Shown: one piece after another, positions 61,782-64,000 of the stretch | How positions within the stretch are numbered: the first letter of the stretch is position 1 | Layout of the letters: every line of letters starts with the position of its first letter | DNA from: Streptomyces sp. FIT100 | GTDB lineage: Bacteria > Actinomycetota > Actinomycetes > Streptomycetales > Streptomycetaceae | Assembly (NCBI RefSeq): GCF_024584805.1 | Contig: NZ_CP075715.1 | Span: 1,290,001-1,354,000, forward strand | DNA: 64,000 nucleotides | Reading direction: 5' to 3' | Notes under the pieces: model-generated | Told to the model about the DNA's origin: nothing | Database searches by the model: none | The model's input: the letters and a program-made list of their open reading frames with translations, nothing else | Made by a program: the position numbers and the translations under genes

Positions 61782-62144
61782 TCAGGCAGGCGTCTGGCCG
61801 AGGACCGGGGTCGGCGCGGCGGTCGGGTGCGGTGCGCGGGAGGCCGAGGGGGAGATGGGGGTGACCCGGGACGACGGGTCCTGGGCGTGGGCCGGTTGGG
61901 GGCGCGGGGCCGTGATGGCGGGGGGCTGGGGCTGGTCCTCGGGGGGCTTCGCCACCGAGGACCAGGTGCGCAGCCGGTGGCTGGCCGCCTCGTCGAGGCT
62001 CACCGGGGCCCCGCGCTGTTCCGCCAGCCGGCTGGCCTCGCGGCCGAGGGCCGCCACGTCGTCCCAGCGCAGCCGCAGCACCACGGACAGTTCGGCACCG
62101 CCGTCCGGGAGCCCTTTCATGATCGGGCCGTCAGCATTGGTCAT
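61782..62144 (-). CDS. Small hypothetical protein with Pro-rich tail
   Basis: 120 aa. A conserved-looking N-terminus (MKGLPDGGAELSVVLRLRWDDVAALGREASRLAEQ) is followed by a Pro/Ala-rich disordered tail. AGGAGC lies 5 bases before ATG 62144. No signal peptide or motif. It lies downstream of the molybdopterin oxidoreductase on the same strand. Function unknown. Confidence 0.65.
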   Translation of the reverse strand: MTNADGPIMKGLPDGGAELSVVLRLRWDDVAALGREASRLAEQRGAPVSLDEAASHRLRTWSSVAKPPEDQPQPPAITAPRPQPAHAQDPSSRVTPISPSASRAPHPTAAPTPVLGQTPA

Positions 62145-62265
62145 CGCCGCTCCTGCTCCTCTCGTCCGCCCGAACGGTCCGCCCGGGCAGTGCGCGCGAG
62201 CCGGTCCGCCCGAGTCGTCCGCCCGAGTCGATTCCTCACAGGAGTACGGCGCGCCGGGCCGCCTT

Positions 62266-62355
62266 GTTCACCCGGTGGTCGTTCACCCGGTGGTCGTTCA
62301 CCCGGTGGTCGTTCACCCGGTGGTCGTTCGTCCGGTGGTCGTTCGTCCGGTGGTC
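62266..62355 (-). repeat. 15-bp tandem repeat spanning a stop codon
   Basis: Six copies of a 15-base unit (62266, 62281, 62296, 62311, 62326, 62341). Units 5 and 6 read GTTCGTCCGGTGGTC; units 1-4 read GTTCACCCGGTGGTC. On the coding strand that change turns CGA into TGA, so the unit variant creates the stop of the molybdopterin oxidoreductase at 62313. Confidence 0.92.
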
Positions 62356-64000
62356 GGTGACACGTCGACGGGGAAGCCGTTGAGGACGGCGGTGCCGGAC
62401 AGCGGGTCGAGCAGCGAGCCGTCCAGGAGCTGGTTCACGTTGACTCCGGGGCGGGCCGCTGCCACCGACAGACGCGTACCGGGCCGGTCGTGGCCCCAGC
62501 CGTGCGGCAGGCTCACGACCCCGGTCCGTACGGCGTCGGTGACTTCGGCCGGGACCTCCAGCGCCCCGCCGGCGGCCTCGACCCGGGCGAGGTCGCCGTC
62601 GCCGAGGCCGAGGCGGGCGGCGTCGGCGGGGTGGATCTGCAGGGTGCAGCGGTTGGAGCCGCCGACCAGCGTGGGGACGTTGTGCATCCAGCTGTTGTTG
62701 GAGCGCAGATGGCGGCGGCCGACCAGGACGAGCCGGCCCTCCGGCCGCTCGGTGAGCGCGCGGCGGAGCCTGGGCAGATCGTCCGCGATGGGGCCGGGCA
62801 GGAGCTCGATCCGGCCGCTGCGGGTCCTGAGGACCTGGGGGACGCGCGGCAGGAGCGGACCGAGGTCGACTCCGTGCGGGGCGGCGCGCAGGTCGTCGAG
62901 GGTCAGACCGTACGGGCCGAGCCGCAGCATCATGTCGAGGCGACGCTCGGGGCCCGTGTCGCCGGTCAGCCCGGCGGCGAACTCCTTGGCGTCCTGGCCG
63001 TGGACCGGTGAGTGCGGGTCGGCGACGGCCTTGGCCAGGGTCTGTTCGATCACCATGTCGTCGACCGCGGACGGGGCGGCGCCGTGCATACCGGTCACGG
63101 CGAGGATCAGCCGGGCATGGATCTCGCACTCGTCCAGGAGCCCCGGGTCGAGGGGCACGGCGGCGGGTGTGTAGCGGGCCTGGTTGCGTACGGCGAAGGC
63201 GTTGAAGGCGAAGTCGAAGTGGGCGCTGCGGGACGGTGGCGGCGGGGGCAGGACGACGTCGGCGTGGCGAGAGGTCTCGTTCAGATAGGGGTCGACGCTG
63301 ACCATCAGGTCGAGTCCGGTGCTCAGCGCGTGGTCGAGGCGGTCGCCGTCGGGCGCGGACAGCACCGGGTTGGCGGCGATCGCGATCAGGGCGCGGACGC
63401 GCCCTTCGCCCGGGGTCCCGATCTCCTCGGCGAGCGCGGCGATGGGCAGTTCGCCCTTGGCCTCGGGGTGGCCGCTGACCCTGCTCGCCCAGCGGCCCAG
63501 GGCGAAGCCCTTGCCGGGCGCCGCCGGGCGGGGGGCGCGGTCGGTGGCGGCGAGCGGGAAGAGCGCGCCGCCGGGCCGGTCGAGGTTGCCGGTGAGGATG
63601 TTGAGGACGTCGACGAGCCAGCTGGCGAGGGTGCCGTGGGCGACGGTGCAGCTGCCGATGCGGCCGTAGACGGCGGCGGCCGGGGCGGCGGCCAGCTCGC
63701 GGGCGATGGTACGGATCTCACCGGCGTCCAGGTCGCAGACCGGCGCGACGGCTTCGGGCGTGAAGTCGCCCAGCGCGGCGCGGACTTCGTCCGTGCCCTG
63801 CACGTGCGCGGCCAGGCCCCCGGGGTCGGTGAGGTCGGTCAGTCCCTCCTCGAACAGGACCTGGACGAGGGCGGCGAGCAGCAGCGCGTCGGTGCCGGGG
63901 CGGATGGCGATGTGCCGGTCCGCCAGTTCGGCGGTGCGGGTGCGGCGCGGGTCGACGACGGTGAGCGTGCCGCCGCGGCGGCGCAGCGCCTTGAGCTTGC
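62313..64000 (-). CDS. Molybdopterin-dependent oxidoreductase (5' end outside window)
   Basis: About 562 C-terminal codons are visible and the frame stays open to base 64000 (KLKALRRRGGTLTVVDPRRTRTAELAD), so the gene begins beyond the window. RIGSCTVAHGTLASWLVDVLNILTG, DVVLPPPPPSRSAHFDFAFN and SLPHGWGHDRPGTRLSVA are typical of the DMSO-reductase superfamily (bis-MGD), with the C-terminal molydopterin-dinucleotide-binding domain (about the last 130 residues). Substrate unknown; formate dehydrogenase or nitrate-reductase-like proteins are the nearest groups. The last residues are a TTGRT repeat encoded by the 15-bp array. Confidence 0.88.
   Translation of the reverse strand, partial: KLKALRRRGGTLTVVDPRRTRTAELADRHIAIRPGTDALLLAALVQVLFEEGLTDLTDPGGLAAHVQGTDEVRAALGDFTPEAVAPVCDLDAGEIRTIARELAAAPAAAVYGRIGSCTVAHGTLASWLVDVLNILTGNLDRPGGALFPLAATDRAPRPAAPGKGFALGRWASRVSGHPEAKGELPIAALAEEIGTPGEGRVRALIAIAANPVLSAPDGDRLDHALSTGLDLMVSVDPYLNETSRHADVVLPPPPPSRSAHFDFAFNAFAVRNQARYTPAAVPLDPGLLDECEIHARLILAVTGMHGAAPSAVDDMVIEQTLAKAVADPHSPVHGQDAKEFAAGLTGDTGPERRLDMMLRLGPYGLTLDDLRAAPHGVDLGPLLPRVPQVLRTRSGRIELLPGPIADDLPRLRRALTERPEGRLVLVGRRHLRSNNSWMHNVPTLVGGSNRCTLQIHPADAARLGLGDGDLARVEAAGGALEVPAEVTDAVRTGVVSLPHGWGHDRPGTRLSVAAARPGVNVNQLLDGSLLDPLSGTAVLNGFPVDVSPTTGRTTTGRTTTG

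Noticed and set aside
62266..62355. Repeat array considered as a CRISPR
   Set aside because: 15-base units without spacers, lying in frame with the end of a coding sequence.

Overview
The window is very GC-rich chromosomal DNA from a Streptomyces or close relative. Evidence: strong third-position GC, frequent GTG starts and GTGA/ATGA gene overlaps, mycothiol genes (mshC and a mycothiol-dependent formaldehyde dehydrogenase), two chaplin genes, and a left half whose gene order matches, from memory, the S. coelicolor SCO1662-SCO1680 neighbourhood (parJ, mshC, SCO1664 family, DUF3090, phosphatase, corA, chpC, chpH, M20 peptidase, gntR-gntK-gntT). I see no CRISPR array, rRNA, phage genes or intact transposase. 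One tRNA-Leu(GAG) is present.

Layout. 1-15.8 kb: conserved housekeeping block (PAC2/ParJ, mshC, kinase-like protein, DUF3090, histidine phosphatase, CorA, ferritin-like, LLM oxidoreductase, aldo/keto reductase, RecD2-like protein) with a secreted GH31 glycosidase lying between parJ and mshC. 16-17.2 kb: chaplins chpC and chpH. 17.3-25.9 kb: M20 peptidase, tRNA-Leu, pseudouridine synthase, mscR, asparagine permease and the divergent gluconate locus. 26-37.9 kb: sulfite-oxidase-like protein with a cytochrome b partner, an amino-acid permease, an FAD dehydrogenase, small membrane proteins, a His-rich protein, a metallo-beta-lactamase-fold hydrolase and glucarate dehydratase. 38-43.8 kb: two convergent operons (phosphotransferase plus acyl-CoA dehydrogenase; SDR plus acyl-CoA synthetase plus TetR) that look like one catabolic unit. 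43.9-51.6 kb: NamZ-like muramidase, penicillin acylase, BKACE, a purL fragment, DUF1275 and SoxR. 51.7-61.7 kb: two more TetR-controlled acyl-CoA/alcohol/aldehyde gene sets, a frameshifted ArsR-like gene and two transporters. 61.8-64 kb: a small unknown protein and a molybdopterin oxidoreductase cut by the window end.

The most interesting signals are between genes. (1) Three pairs of matching palindromes link TetR genes to targets: ACCGAC-TG-GTCGGT at 37985 and 43803, CTRAGC-N4-GCTTAG at 51676 and 52968, and AACTA-N7-TAGTT at 54530 and 61644. (2) A family of imperfectly palindromic repeats sits directly on TAG stop codons at four places. The clearest copy, 40499-40709, has 17-bp terminal inverted repeats and flanking CTAG, like an IS5-type MITE. 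(3) The 38-43.8 kb gene set has the same family composition as the Pseudomonas lva (levulinate / 4-hydroxyacid) pathway. (4) The HHH protein at 12585-14780 reads as a RecD2 helicase that has lost its Walker A motif. Several gene ends, mostly convergent junctions, carry short tandem-repeat arrays.
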